64,000 bases of DNA from NCBI RefSeq assembly GCF_010882125.1, contig NZ_JAAGVZ010000009.1, positions 1-64,000 on the forward strand, in the 5' to 3' direction. Positions 1-8,905 of the stretch are shown piece after piece. The notes beneath the pieces were generated by a model. The model did not search any database. It was not told the DNA's origin and worked only from the letters and a program-made list of their open reading frames with translations. How positions within the stretch are numbered: the stretch's first letter is position 1; each line of letters opens with the position of its first letter. The position numbers and the translations under genes were made by a program. This DNA comes from Peribacillus alkalitolerans (lineage in GTDB: Bacteria > Bacillota > Bacilli > Bacillales > DSM-1321).

Positions 1-56
1 GAATACAAAATAAACACGGCATGAGTCCTGTTGAATATAGAACTCATGCCGCGTAA
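1..56 (+). pseudogene. 3' end of an IS3-family transposase (orfB), cut by the window edge
   Basis: The frame starting at base 3 reads IQNKHGMSPVEYRTHAA and stops at 54-56. The G-M-S-P-x-E-Y-R ending is characteristic of IS3-family (IS150-like) OrfB integrase C-termini. Only the last 17 codons are in the window, so the rest of the element lies upstream and it cannot be told whether the gene is intact. The following bases (61-100, with gtgtctacttgacggg) resemble the usual sequence between orfB and the right terminal repeat of such elements. Confidence 0.7.
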
Positions 57-219
57 ACGGCAGTCTTTTAAAAGTGTCTACTTGACGGGTATACGTTCAA
101 AATCGCTGTTTCTTTTTTTCTTTCACTAATCTTTATTATGTAAAGTAGTGCATTTTAGATGAATGAAGTCTTATGTATTTGGAAAAAATTAATTATGGGG
201 CTTAATAGGAATCAAGCTT

Positions 220-705
220 TTATTTTTTTCGGATAAACATTACATATAAACCAATAGCAATCAAAACAAATGGCCAAAATTTCAATGCTGTATCCATCCC
301 ATTTTCTAGGACTCCCATCATCTTAAAGATTCGATCGTAGAACAGGAGAAGGATAGATACAATGAGGAGTAATATCCCATGGAACATCCCCTTTTTCGTT
401 TTATTTCCGCGCAAGATGAATCCTAGGGCAATAATTAATATGAATACACCGATGTCATTAGGCCAAATTTCTAGCTTTCCGACTACGTGAAAGTGAAGTC
501 CAAATCCGAATAAGATCACCCCAGGTAGAATTGAATCGAACTCTTTACCCATATACGCTTGTAATAGAAAGGCTATTCCTACAATCCCAAGCAAAGTTGG
601 CCAAGAGTAAAATCCATCGAAAAGGGCAATTGAGTTTTGCTGCATGAAAAAATAGAGACCAAATCCTATTAAAATGACTCCAGGAAATATATGTTGGGAT
701 TTCAT
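220..705 (-). CDS. Small membrane protein with LiaI/LiaF-like transmembrane region
   Basis: A 161-residue protein made almost entirely of four to five hydrophobic segments: about 5-22, 35-50, 59-73, 84-98, 105-123 and 140-157. The repeated pattern P-G-V-I-L-I/F-G-F-G-L is typical of the LiaI-LiaF-like (DUF5668) membrane domain seen in cell-envelope stress proteins. The start is supported by GGAGG six bases upstream of ATG on the minus strand. It sits divergently from hemA, next to an IS remnant. In B. subtilis a small membrane gene (ysxD) lies beside hemA but in the same direction, and I cannot say this is its orthologue. Function unknown. Confidence 0.8.
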   Translation of the reverse strand: MKSQHIFPGVILIGFGLYFFMQQNSIALFDGFYSWPTLLGIVGIAFLLQAYMGKEFDSILPGVILFGFGLHFHVVGKLEIWPNDIGVFILIIALGFILRGNKTKKGMFHGILLLIVSILLLFYDRIFKMMGVLENGMDTALKFWPFVLIAIGLYVMFIRKK

Positions 706-855
706 AAATTACCTCCATTAAAATCAATTGTAACTGCTTGCAACATCAATACTTTTTTGGTACGGTACATTAGTGGGTTTGTGTCGAATATTGGTGATTA
801 ATTTTTGATTCTTTTATGAATGATTAGGGAAAACATTAACTGTTTCCATGTTAGC

Positions 856-881
856 ATATGAATTCATATTATGTTCATAAT
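856..881. promoter_or_regulatory. Tandem palindromes upstream of hemA (candidate operator)
   Basis: Two adjoining perfect dyads are visible: ATATGAATTCATAT (856-869) and ATTATG-tt-CATAAT (868-881). They lie about 30 bases upstream of a TATAAT box at 910-915 and share the half-site TTCATA. In B. subtilis the hemA promoter is controlled by the peroxide regulator PerR, whose box is an AT-rich dyad. These dyads do not match the 7-1-7 Per box well, so the regulator is unknown. Confidence 0.4.
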
Positions 882-909
882 TTTTTCAGGTACGAAATAT
901 TGTCCATGA

Positions 910-915
910 TATAAT
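910..915 (+). promoter_or_regulatory. Probable -10 box of the hemA promoter
   Basis: TATAAT is a perfect sigma-A -10 hexamer 49 bases before the hemA start. No good -35 is present at 16-18 bases, which would fit an activated or repressor-overlapped promoter. The only candidate, TTTCAG, is about 20 bases away. Confidence 0.45.
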
Positions 916-963
916 AGTCATGTAACTTTTATAGTCAAATTTATTGGGGGGTGCAAAGGATTT

Positions 964-2313
964 ATGCATATATTAGCAGTTGGTCTCAACTATAAAACTG
1001 CCCCTGTAGAAATTCGTGAACGTTTATCATTTAATGAAACTGAGCTTGCAGATGCAATGCGAGCATTGAATAATAAAAAAAGCATTTTAGAGAATATCAT
1101 TATTTCGACATGTAACAGAACGGAAATTTACGCGGTTGTCGATCAAATTCATACAGGCCGTTACTATATTAAAGAATTCCTTTCACAATGGTTCAATATT
1201 GAAGCAAGTGAATTTTCTCCATTCCTATTCATTTATGAGGGAGATGGGGCGGTTGAACATTTGTTCCAAGTGAGCTGTGGGTTGAATTCAATGGTGCTTG
1301 GGGAAACTCAAATCCTTGGTCAAGTTCGCTCAAGTTATTTTCTTGGACAAACTGAACAGACTACCGGTACTGTTTTCAATCACTTATTCAAACAAGCGAT
1401 TACTTTGGCGAAAAAAGCACATGCTGAAACGGAAATCAATACCAATGCTGTTTCTATCAGCTATGCTGCAGTAGAGTTAGCCAAAAAAATCTTTGGTTCA
1501 TTGGCGAATAAGAATGTACTTGTTCTAGGAGCTGGAAAAATGGGTGAGCTTGCCATTCAAAACCTCTATAGCAACGGTGCAAAAGATGTCACAGTAATCA
1601 ACCGTACGTATGAAAAAGCTTTGAACCTTGCTGAACGTTTTTCAGGTAAGGCGAAACAGCTCCAAGAATTGCAATGCGCATTAGTTGAGGCGGATATCCT
1701 TATTTCATCGACTGGGTCCAAGGATTATGTCATCACAAAGGAAATGATGACGCACGTCAATAAAATGAGAAAAGGTCGTCCAATCTTCATGGTGGACATC
1801 GCAGTACCTCGAGACCTTGATCCTGAATTAGCAAAGTTGGATAGCATTTTCCTTTATGATATTGACGATCTTGAAGGAATTGTGGAAGCGAATCTACAAG
1901 AGCGTAAAAAGGCAGCAGAATCTATCTTGATCATGATTGAAGGCGAAATTGTAGAGTTTAATTCATGGCTTAACATGCTCGGTGTAGTCCCAGTTATTTC
2001 TGCACTGCGTGAAAAGGCTTTAGCTATCCAATCTGAAACGATGGACAGCCTTGAAAGAAAACTTCCTCATCTTTCTGAACGTGACATGAAAGTCCTGAAT
2101 AAGCATACAAAGAGTATCGTGAACCAAATGCTAAAGGATCCTATCATGTTTGCTAAGGAGCTTGCTGGCAATCAGCCTGATAGTTCTGAAGCTCTACAGA
2201 ATTTCATTAAAACTTTTAATATAGAAGAATTGGTGACTAAGCAAACAGCCACCGAAATACAGGAACCAAGTGTATCAAAAGTAGGAATGAAGCCTGTTCA
2301 GGCTCATGCGTAA
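964..2313 (+). CDS. hemA: Glutamyl-tRNA reductase
   Basis: Reduces glutamyl-tRNA(Glu) to glutamate-1-semialdehyde with NADPH, the first committed step of the C5 route to 5-aminolevulinate and haem. The 449-residue protein has the catalytic domain with STCNRTEIY (nucleophile Cys50), a Rossmann NADPH domain with V-L-G-A-G-K-M-G-E near 190, and a helical dimerisation domain at the C-terminus. ATG at 964 follows GGGGGG-tgcAAAGGA. It is the first gene of hemAXCDBL, so its regulation sets flux for the operon. In B. subtilis the downstream HemX lowers the level of HemA protein. Confidence 0.97.
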   Translation: MHILAVGLNYKTAPVEIRERLSFNETELADAMRALNNKKSILENIIISTCNRTEIYAVVDQIHTGRYYIKEFLSQWFNIEASEFSPFLFIYEGDGAVEHLFQVSCGLNSMVLGETQILGQVRSSYFLGQTEQTTGTVFNHLFKQAITLAKKAHAETEINTNAVSISYAAVELAKKIFGSLANKNVLVLGAGKMGELAIQNLYSNGAKDVTVINRTYEKALNLAERFSGKAKQLQELQCALVEADILISSTGSKDYVITKEMMTHVNKMRKGRPIFMVDIAVPRDLDPELAKLDSIFLYDIDDLEGIVEANLQERKKAAESILIMIEGEIVEFNSWLNMLGVVPVISALREKALAIQSETMDSLERKLPHLSERDMKVLNKHTKSIVNQMLKDPIMFAKELAGNQPDSSEALQNFIKTFNIEELVTKQTATEIQEPSVSKVGMKPVQAHA

Positions 2314-2328
2314 GAGAGGCTTCCTCCT

Positions 2329-3162
2329 ATGCTAGAAATGTACATGACAAGATTGCATGAGTTTACGGTTGTACTGTATGCGGTTAGTGTGCTCTTATAC
2401 TTTATTGATTTTCTTCATAATGACCGGAGGGCAAACCGCTTTGCCTTCTGGCTGCTTGCGATTGTTTGGGTGCTTCAAACAATCTTTTTGTTTCTTTATG
2501 TCAAAAAAACTGGAAGATTCCCAGTCTTGACGATTTTTGAAGGTTTATATTTTTACGCATGGGTATTGATCACACTTTCCTTAGTGATTAATAAATTATT
2601 GAGGGTTGATTTTACTGTCTTTTTCACGAATGTTCTGGGCTTCATTGTCATGGCTATACATACATTTGCACCAGTCCAGGTAGAATCTGAAGTTCTTGCC
2701 CAAAAACTAGTTTCAGAGTTGCTTTTGATCCATATTACGATGGCTATCCTTTCATACGGAGCATTTTCTCTATCATTCGTATTCTCCCTTCTATATTTAT
2801 TGCAATATGACTTATTGAAACGGAAAAAATGGGGAAAGCGATTGATTAGGTTGGGTGACTTATCAAAGTTGGAACATATGTCTTATGTATTAACAGTGAT
2901 AGGAGTGCCGATGCTTATACTAGCATTAATTCTTGGTTTGCAATGGGCCTTCATAAAGGTTCCTGACGTGAGTTGGTTTGATTCAAAAATTGTAGGGTCT
3001 TTTATTGTGCTCATTTCATATAGTAGTTATTTATATTTGAAAGTCCGTAAGCAAGTCTATGGAAAGACTCTTGCATATTGGAACATCGCTTCATTTTTTA
3101 TCGTATTAATAAACTTTTTACTATTTGGAAGCTTGTCAGCTTTCCATTTTTGGAACACTTAG
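2329..3162 (+). CDS. hemX: HemX, cytochrome c assembly (CcsA)-type membrane protein
   Basis: An integral membrane protein of about eight transmembrane segments, 277 residues, of the CcsA/HemX family. In B. subtilis HemX is not needed for haem synthesis itself but reduces the steady-state amount of HemA. It starts 15 bases after hemA and ends 9 bases before hemC, so it is co-transcribed. The start is ambiguous: ATGs at 2329, 2338 and 2344 are all in frame, with AGAGAGG at 2313-2319 serving as the likely ribosome site for the first. Confidence 0.92.
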   Translation: MLEMYMTRLHEFTVVLYAVSVLLYFIDFLHNDRRANRFAFWLLAIVWVLQTIFLFLYVKKTGRFPVLTIFEGLYFYAWVLITLSLVINKLLRVDFTVFFTNVLGFIVMAIHTFAPVQVESEVLAQKLVSELLLIHITMAILSYGAFSLSFVFSLLYLLQYDLLKRKKWGKRLIRLGDLSKLEHMSYVLTVIGVPMLILALILGLQWAFIKVPDVSWFDSKIVGSFIVLISYSSYLYLKVRKQVYGKTLAYWNIASFFIVLINFLLFGSLSAFHFWNT

Positions 3163-3171
3163 GAGGATCCC

Positions 3172-4104
3172 ATGAGAAAAATTATTGTTGGCTCCAGAAG
3201 AAGCAAATTGGCTATAACACAAACAAATTGGGTTATTGACCAATTAAAATCCCTTGGACTCCCTTTTGAATTTGAAGTTAAGGAAATCGTGACAAAAGGC
3301 GATCAAATATTGGATGTCACACTTTCCAAAGTGGGAGGTAAAGGTTTATTTGTAAAAGAAATCGAGCAGGCGCTTTTAGATAAAGAAATAGATATGGCTG
3401 TACATAGCATGAAAGATATGCCTGCAGTATTGCCTGAGGGATTGACAATAGGTTGTATTCCAGTAAGGGAAGATCACCGAGATGCTTTAATTTCAAAGGA
3501 TGGAAAAACATTGGATGAGCTTCCTGCAGGTTCGATTATTGGAACTAGTAGTCTTAGACGCAGTTCGCAAATCCTTGCTAGAAGACCGGATTTAGAAATT
3601 AAATGGATTCGTGGAAACATTGACACTCGCCTTCAAAAATTAAAGGACGAAGATTATGATGCCATCATTTTAGCAGCTGCTGGATTATCTCGTATGGGAT
3701 GGAAATCTGAAGTGGTTTCAGAATTTTTAGATCCAGATTTTTGTTTGCCTGCTGTTGGTCAAGGCGCATTATCCATCGAATGTCGTGAGGATGACCATGA
3801 ACTACTAGAGCAGCTTAGCAAATTTACTTGCAAAAAAACGAAAATTGCTGTTGAAGCTGAACGAGCATTCCTTGATAAAATGGAAGGCGGGTGCCAGGTT
3901 CCCATTGCTGGTTTTGCTACAGTAAAAGATACGGTTAATGTTGAATTAACAGCACTTGTAGCCTCACCGGATGGAAAGGTCATCTATAAAGAAATGATAT
4001 CAGGAATAGACCCGGTAGCAGTTGGTCATGAGGTAGCAGCCCTACTATCAAGTGTAGGCGCAAAAGCGTTGATTGACAAAGTAAAAGAGGAGCTGGATAA
4101 ATAA
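3172..4104 (+). CDS. hemC: Porphobilinogen deaminase (hydroxymethylbilane synthase)
   Basis: Condenses four porphobilinogens into the linear tetrapyrrole hydroxymethylbilane. Visible family features in the 310-residue protein are the N-terminal GSRRSKLA, the substrate-binding arginines around 129-155 ([18 protein letters not shown]) and the dipyrromethane cofactor cysteine Cys241 in [18 protein letters not shown] precedes the ATG. Its stop codon shares one base with the hemD start, suggesting translational coupling. Confidence 0.97.
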   Translation: MRKIIVGSRRSKLAITQTNWVIDQLKSLGLPFEFEVKEIVTKGDQILDVTLSKVGGKGLFVKEIEQALLDKEIDMAVHSMKDMPAVLPEGLTIGCIPVREDHRDALISKDGKTLDELPAGSIIGTSSLRRSSQILARRPDLEIKWIRGNIDTRLQKLKDEDYDAIILAAAGLSRMGWKSEVVSEFLDPDFCLPAVGQGALSIECREDDHELLEQLSKFTCKKTKIAVEAERAFLDKMEGGCQVPIAGFATVKDTVNVELTALVASPDGKVIYKEMISGIDPVAVGHEVAALLSSVGAKALIDKVKEELDK

Positions 4105-4889
4105 TGGATGAACATGGCTTTCTCCATCATAAACATGTGTTGATCACAAGAGGAAGCAATCAGTCCAGCGAAATGTCCAGTATGATTAAACAGCACGGAG
4201 GGATTCCTTATGTAATCCCTCTCTTGTCGTTTCAAAAATCAGAATCTAATCAAGATAAAATCTCGGCAGTTTTGCAAAGACTCCCGAATTTCGATTGGTT
4301 GGTTTTAACAAGTAAAAATGGTGTAGATTTTTTATTCGAATGGTTAGATTGTCTAAATATCCAACCTAAACTACCGAAGATAGCAGTTATTGGGGCAAAG
4401 ACCCTATTTTATTTACAAACAAAGGGACATGAAGCAGATTTTGTTCCTACTTCATATGTTGCAGAAGTGTTTGTTGAGGAATTTATTACTATTCTACAAT
4501 CCAATGAACAGGTTTTGATAGCGAAGGGAAATCTAGCACGGGATGTCATCGCCACAGGCATACGTGAAAGTGGTTATCTTTGCGAAGAAATCATCATTTA
4601 TGATAACGTAATCCCTGAAGGTAGTGAGAAAGCCTTAAAAGATTGTTTAAGTGAAAACAAGATTGATATCATCACTTTTACCAGCTCATCATCGGTCGAC
4701 CATTTTATGAAAATCGTAAAACGATATCAATTACAAGAATACATACTAGATTCAGCCATCGCTTGCATCGGTCCAATAGCGAAGGCGAGAGCTGATAAAC
4801 ATGGATTAATAGTTGAAATATGTCCAGAAGTGTATACCATTGATGGTATGATTGAAGCTATGAAAAACTATTATTCGAATAACATTTAG
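4104..4889 (+). CDS. hemD: Uroporphyrinogen-III synthase
   Basis: Closes hydroxymethylbilane with inversion of ring D to give uroporphyrinogen III. The family is poorly conserved in sequence. The assignment rests on the two-domain alternating alpha/beta pattern, the FTSSSSVDHF segment near 195 and the position between hemC and hemB. The 261-residue length is normal. Its ATG overlaps the hemC stop by one base. Confidence 0.93.
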   Translation: MDEHGFLHHKHVLITRGSNQSSEMSSMIKQHGGIPYVIPLLSFQKSESNQDKISAVLQRLPNFDWLVLTSKNGVDFLFEWLDCLNIQPKLPKIAVIGAKTLFYLQTKGHEADFVPTSYVAEVFVEEFITILQSNEQVLIAKGNLARDVIATGIRESGYLCEEIIIYDNVIPEGSEKALKDCLSENKIDIITFTSSSSVDHFMKIVKRYQLQEYILDSAIACIGPIAKARADKHGLIVEICPEVYTIDGMIEAMKNYYSNNI

Positions 4890-4901
4890 GAGGGGCTTGG
4901 A

Positions 4902-5888
4902 ATGAGAGACTTACAATTCACACGTCACCGTAGATTACGTCAAAACGCGAATATGAGAGCGCTTGTAAGAGAAACATTTTTACGTACGGAGGATTTAATC
5001 TATCCCATCTTTATCGCAGCTGGCGAAAATGTAAAGAATGAAGTTTCTTCTATGCCAGGAGTATATCAATTATCCTTGGATCAATTCATGAATGAAGTGG
5101 ACGAAGCGGTAGAGCTTGGTATAAAATCTGTCATTCTTTTTGGGGTGCCTTACGACCGTGAAAAAGATGAAACAGGTACTGGTGCCTTTAGTCACAATGG
5201 ATTAGTACAACAAGGTACAAGATTGGTTAAAGAAAAATATCCTGAATTATTAGTCGTAGCTGATACATGTCTATGCGAATACACGAGCCATGGTCACTGC
5301 GGCATTGTTGAAGAGGGGAAAGTCCTTAACGATCCTACACTGGATTTACTTGCTAAAACGGCTGTCAGTCAAGTAGAGGCTGGTGCGGATATCATTGCTC
5401 CATCGAATATGATGGATGGATTCGTAGCTGCCATTCGTGCAGGTTTAGATGAAGCGGGATATCATGATGTCCCTATCATGTCTTACGCAGTAAAATATTC
5501 ATCTGCTTATTACGGACCTTTCCGTGATGCAGCTAATAGTGCTCCCCAATTTGGAGACCGTAAAGCTTATCAAATGGATCCTGCAAATCGAATGGAAGCA
5601 TTAAGAGAAGCTGAATCCGATATGATGGAAGGTGCCGACTTTCTTATGGTAAAGCCTGCACTTGCTTATATGGATATTATTCGTGATGTGAAAAACAACT
5701 TTAATTTACCTGTTGTCGCTTACAATGTTAGTGGAGAGTATTCCATGATTAAAGCGGCTGCCCAGAACGGTTGGATTGATGAGAAGGGCATCGTCATGGA
5801 AACATTGACAGGATTAAAACGTGCTGGTGCGGATTTAATCATCACATATTTTGCAAAAGACGTTGCCAAATGGGTGAAAGAGCTGTAA
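4902..5888 (+). CDS. hemB: Delta-aminolevulinic acid dehydratase (porphobilinogen synthase)
   Basis: Condenses two 5-aminolevulinates to porphobilinogen. The 328-residue protein has both Schiff-base lysines, Lys198 (in [15 protein letters not shown]) and Lys251 ([10 protein letters not shown]). It also has the zinc-binding cysteine cluster [14 protein letters not shown] (Cys123, Cys125, Cys133), so it should be a Zn-dependent type of enzyme. AGGAGGGG lies 8 bases before ATG 4902. Fifth gene of the haem operon. Confidence 0.97.
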   Translation: MRDLQFTRHRRLRQNANMRALVRETFLRTEDLIYPIFIAAGENVKNEVSSMPGVYQLSLDQFMNEVDEAVELGIKSVILFGVPYDREKDETGTGAFSHNGLVQQGTRLVKEKYPELLVVADTCLCEYTSHGHCGIVEEGKVLNDPTLDLLAKTAVSQVEAGADIIAPSNMMDGFVAAIRAGLDEAGYHDVPIMSYAVKYSSAYYGPFRDAANSAPQFGDRKAYQMDPANRMEALREAESDMMEGADFLMVKPALAYMDIIRDVKNNFNLPVVAYNVSGEYSMIKAAAQNGWIDEKGIVMETLTGLKRAGADLIITYFAKDVAKWVKEL

Positions 5889-5921
5889 TTAATTCTAGGA
5901 AGTTTATAAGGAGACGTTGAA

Positions 5922-7211
5922 ATGAGATCTTTCGAAAAGTCAAAGCAAGCGTTTCAGGAAGCAAAGTCATTAATGCCAGGAGGAGTAAATAGTCCTGTCC
6001 GTGCCTTTAAATCAGTGAATATGGATCCTATTTTCATGGAAAGCGGCAAGGGATCGAAAATTTATGATATCGATGGCAATGAATACATCGACTACGTTCT
6101 TTCTTGGGGGCCTTTAATCTTGGGCCATACGAATGGAGAAGTTGTAGAGGCAATTAAAAAGGTTGCTGAAACAGGTACTAGCTTTGGTGCACCAACCCTG
6201 TTGGAAAATGAGCTTGCAAAGCTTGTAATCGAGCGAGTTCCTTCCATTGAAGTGATTCGTATGGTTTCCTCTGGAACAGAAGCTACCATGAGCGCCCTAC
6301 GATTGGCACGTGGATATACCGGAAGAAATAAGATTCTAAAATTTGAAGGATGCTACCATGGTCATGGTGATTCCTTATTGATCAAAGCTGGTTCTGGAGT
6401 GGCGACACTCGGACTACCTGATAGCCCTGGTGTACCAGAAGGTGTGGCAAAGAACACGATAACGGTTGCGTACAATGATTTGGAAAGAGTGAAATATGCT
6501 TTCGAGCAATATGGAGATGACATTGCAGGAATCATTGTTGAGCCGGTTGCAGGGAACATGGGTGTTGTTCCTCCTCAACCAGGATTTTTAGAAGGATTGC
6601 GTGACATTACGGAGCAGTATGGTGCATTATTAATTTTTGACGAGGTTATGACTGGATTCCGTGTAGGATATAATTGTGCGCAAGGTTATTATGGAATCAC
6701 ACCTGATCTAACTTGCCTAGGCAAGGTTATTGGTGGTGGACTTCCTGTTGGCGCTTACGGTGGAAAAGCTGAAATCATGGAGCAAATTGCTCCTAGTGGT
6801 CCTATTTATCAAGCAGGTACACTTTCTGGGAATCCATTAGCCATGGCAGCGGGTTATGCAACTCTAAGTCAACTAAAACCTGAACACTATGAAGAGTTCA
6901 ATAAAAAGGCAGATCGCCTTGAAGAAGGTATTACAGAAGCTGCACGTAAATATGATGTTCCTGTCTCCTTTAATCGAGCAGGATCTATGATTGGGTTCTT
7001 CTTTACAAATGAAGAAGTAATTAATTACGAAAAAGCAAAAACTTCTAACTTGGAATTCTTTGCAGCGTACTATCGTGAAATGGCTGAGCAAGGCATCTTC
7101 CTTCCTCCTTCACAATTTGAAGGAATGTTCCTATCCACCGCACATAGCGATGAGGATATTGAGAAAACGATTGCTGCAGTAGAAAAATCATTTGCTACTT
7201 TAAAAAGATAA
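5922..7211 (+). CDS. hemL: Glutamate-1-semialdehyde 2,1-aminomutase
   Basis: Converts the HemA product glutamate-1-semialdehyde into 5-aminolevulinate using pyridoxal or pyridoxamine phosphate. A class III aminotransferase fold is evident: [16 protein letters not shown] (about 116-130), the [12 protein letters not shown] loop, FDEVMTGFR (239-247) and the PLP lysine Lys268 in [18 protein letters not shown]. It is preceded by AAGGAG and is the last gene of the operon, closed by a terminator at 7220. Confidence 0.97.
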   Translation: MRSFEKSKQAFQEAKSLMPGGVNSPVRAFKSVNMDPIFMESGKGSKIYDIDGNEYIDYVLSWGPLILGHTNGEVVEAIKKVAETGTSFGAPTLLENELAKLVIERVPSIEVIRMVSSGTEATMSALRLARGYTGRNKILKFEGCYHGHGDSLLIKAGSGVATLGLPDSPGVPEGVAKNTITVAYNDLERVKYAFEQYGDDIAGIIVEPVAGNMGVVPPQPGFLEGLRDITEQYGALLIFDEVMTGFRVGYNCAQGYYGITPDLTCLGKVIGGGLPVGAYGGKAEIMEQIAPSGPIYQAGTLSGNPLAMAAGYATLSQLKPEHYEEFNKKADRLEEGITEAARKYDVPVSFNRAGSMIGFFFTNEEVINYEKAKTSNLEFFAAYYREMAEQGIFLPPSQFEGMFLSTAHSDEDIEKTIAAVEKSFATLKR

Positions 7212-7219
7212 TGAACGAA

Positions 7220-7248
7220 ACGTCCTGTAGCCCAGGGCGTTTTTTTTT
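7220..7248 (+). terminator. Rho-independent terminator of the hem operon
   Basis: ACGTCCTG-tagcc-CAGGGCGT forms an 8-bp stem (one G-U) followed by eight or more T residues, 8 bases after the hemL stop. Confidence 0.85.
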
Positions 7249-7364
7249 ATGGAAAGGAGTGATAGGAGCGTAGCTCACCACTATAGATGAGACTGGTTTT
7301 ATCACATGGTTGCTTGAATGAATAACGAAGTTTAAGAATCCTATAATGAACAAGTGTTTTTCAG

Positions 7365-7393
7365 TCATATTCCTGTCGCATGGTTCATAGAGT
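7365..7393 (+). promoter_or_regulatory. Sigma-E-like promoter for spoVID
   Basis: TCATATT (7365-7371) matches the sigma-E -35 consensus KMATATT exactly. After a 14-base spacer, CATAGAGT (7386-7393) matches six of eight bases of the -10 consensus CATACAHT. It lies about 48 bases before spoVID, which is a mother-cell sigma-E gene in B. subtilis. Confidence 0.6.
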
Positions 7394-7440
7394 TGTAATG
7401 GTATAAGTATCGTTTTGAGCCACGAGGGGAGGAAATTATT

Positions 7441-8832
7441 TTGACGAATGATCAATCGTACTTACGATTTTCATTAGAGGAGTCTGTTTGGTTTCAAAAA
7501 GGACAGGAAGTAGGAGAGTTGTTTAGTCTAGCCATAGATCCAAATGTCACCATTGTAGAAAATGATCAGTATGTAAATATAAAAGGGTTTCTAGAACTGT
7601 CAGGTGAGTATAGAGGCAGTGGGATTAGTCAAGTTCGGGAGACTGGGGATATATCGCCAAGTAGCTTCCATAAAACGATTCAGAATGTTTTAAGGGATGA
7701 ACAGGGAATCAGCACTTTCACCCATGCCTTTCCTGTTGATATATCCATTCCGGCCAATAGGATCAGTTCTCTCGATGAAGTAAACGTGATGATTCAAACT
7801 TTCGATTATACAATGCCAGAAAATAATTGTTTAAAATTGTCGGCTGATTTATGCATTACTGGTATATACGGTGAGCAACAATTTACCCCAAAACCAGAAC
7901 CAGAGTCTTATCATCCATTCCAAGCCTTCACTCCAGAAACGCAAGAAGTATTTGCTCATCGAACCTATGAGGAAGAGGATGTTGAAGAGTATGAAAATGA
8001 AGAATCAGCCCAGGCTGTTGAGCCGATTCTTTACCGTGAAGAGTATGAAAATGAAGAATCAGTTCAGGTGGTGGAGTCGATTCTTTACCGTGAAGAAGAT
8101 GAATATGAGCCATTCTCAGCTGAAGCTACGAAACTACCACGTGAAGACGATGATGAGGAAGAATCTTATACAGAGTCTACTTTTGTATATCAAAATGAGA
8201 ATCTGGAAGAATCCACTCAAAAAGAGGTATTTACTGAGTTTCCAGTCTTCCATTATGAAGAGGAAGAATTGGAAGACGAAGAGCAAGAGTTTCAGGTAAG
8301 GCAAGACTACCAGGTTTGGCAGGAGACTCCAACTGCTAATCATCCATACTATCAAGAGGACTATAGCCAAAGGATTGAAGAGGCAGAAGAACAGCGTATT
8401 AGCAATCAGGAAACATCAGAGGTAGACGATGTTGAGGTAGAAGAAGTAGAAAGATTTGAAGAAGTAGAAGTAGTAGATGAAGTAGAGGAAATATCTTATC
8501 AGGAAAGCCCAAGGGTCAATACATCTTTTTCAGTCCAGCAATACGCTGAAAAAGCTTCTAATGCAGAAGTCGAGAATCAAGCACCAGTTGAAGAAAAGCG
8601 GAGTCATTCGGCTAGTGTCTCGCTTACTGACTTTTTCGGTAAAAAGGAAACTCAGGATAAAGCGATACTGAAAGTTTGCATTATTCAGCATGGAGAAAAT
8701 TTGCATGAAGTAGCAAGTCGATATCAAGTTCCTGTCCAGGTTATCATTAAGAAGAATGATTTAGATGATGAAAATGATATTTATGAAGGTCAAGTCCTCT
8801 ACATTCCACAAGTTGTAGCCAATCGTAAATAG
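7441..8832 (+). CDS. spoVID: Stage VI sporulation protein D, spore coat encasement
   Basis: SpoVID directs encasement of the forespore by coat proteins, through interactions with SpoIVA and SafA. Of the 463 residues, 1-150 form the conserved N-terminal domain (LRFSLEESVWFQKGQEVGEL), 150-390 are a strongly acidic, Glu-rich low-complexity linker, and about 415-460 form a LysM domain (IIQHGENLHEVASRY ... VLYIP). The linker includes an 18-residue tandem duplication (DNA 7984-8037 and 8038-8091). Translation starts at TTG 7441 behind GAGGGGAGGAAA. The protein is shorter than B. subtilis SpoVID (575 aa), the difference lying in the linker. Confidence 0.93.
   Translation: MTNDQSYLRFSLEESVWFQKGQEVGELFSLAIDPNVTIVENDQYVNIKGFLELSGEYRGSGISQVRETGDISPSSFHKTIQNVLRDEQGISTFTHAFPVDISIPANRISSLDEVNVMIQTFDYTMPENNCLKLSADLCITGIYGEQQFTPKPEPESYHPFQAFTPETQEVFAHRTYEEEDVEEYENEESAQAVEPILYREEYENEESVQVVESILYREEDEYEPFSAEATKLPREDDDEEESYTESTFVYQNENLEESTQKEVFTEFPVFHYEEEELEDEEQEFQVRQDYQVWQETPTANHPYYQEDYSQRIEEAEEQRISNQETSEVDDVEVEEVERFEEVEVVDEVEEISYQESPRVNTSFSVQQYAEKASNAEVENQAPVEEKRSHSASVSLTDFFGKKETQDKAILKVCIIQHGENLHEVASRYQVPVQVIIKKNDLDDENDIYEGQVLYIPQVVANRK
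7984..8091 (+). repeat. 54-bp tandem duplication inside spoVID
   Basis: Two in-frame copies of a 54-bp unit encoding EEYENEESxQxVExILYR lie back to back (7984-8037, 8038-8091) with few differences. This is a recent expansion within the acidic linker. Confidence 0.85.
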
Positions 8833-8840
8833 AATTCGTT

Positions 8841-8875
8841 AACAGTTTGGGCCTGGCTCAAACTGTTATTTTTTC
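8841..8875 (+). terminator. Terminator between spoVID and ysxE
   Basis: AACAGTTTG and CAAACTGTT (8841-8849 / 8859-8867) make a perfect 9-bp stem followed by ATTTTTTC. It would separate spoVID from ysxE, or attenuate read-through into it. Confidence 0.75.
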
Positions 8876-8905
8876 GAAAATATCAAAGGAATTGGAGGTG
8901 TGGGG

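Noticed and set aside
7195-7455. 86-codon minus-strand frame between hemL and spoVID
   Set aside because: Overlaps the hem terminator, the sigma-E-like promoter and both neighbouring genes. No ribosome site.
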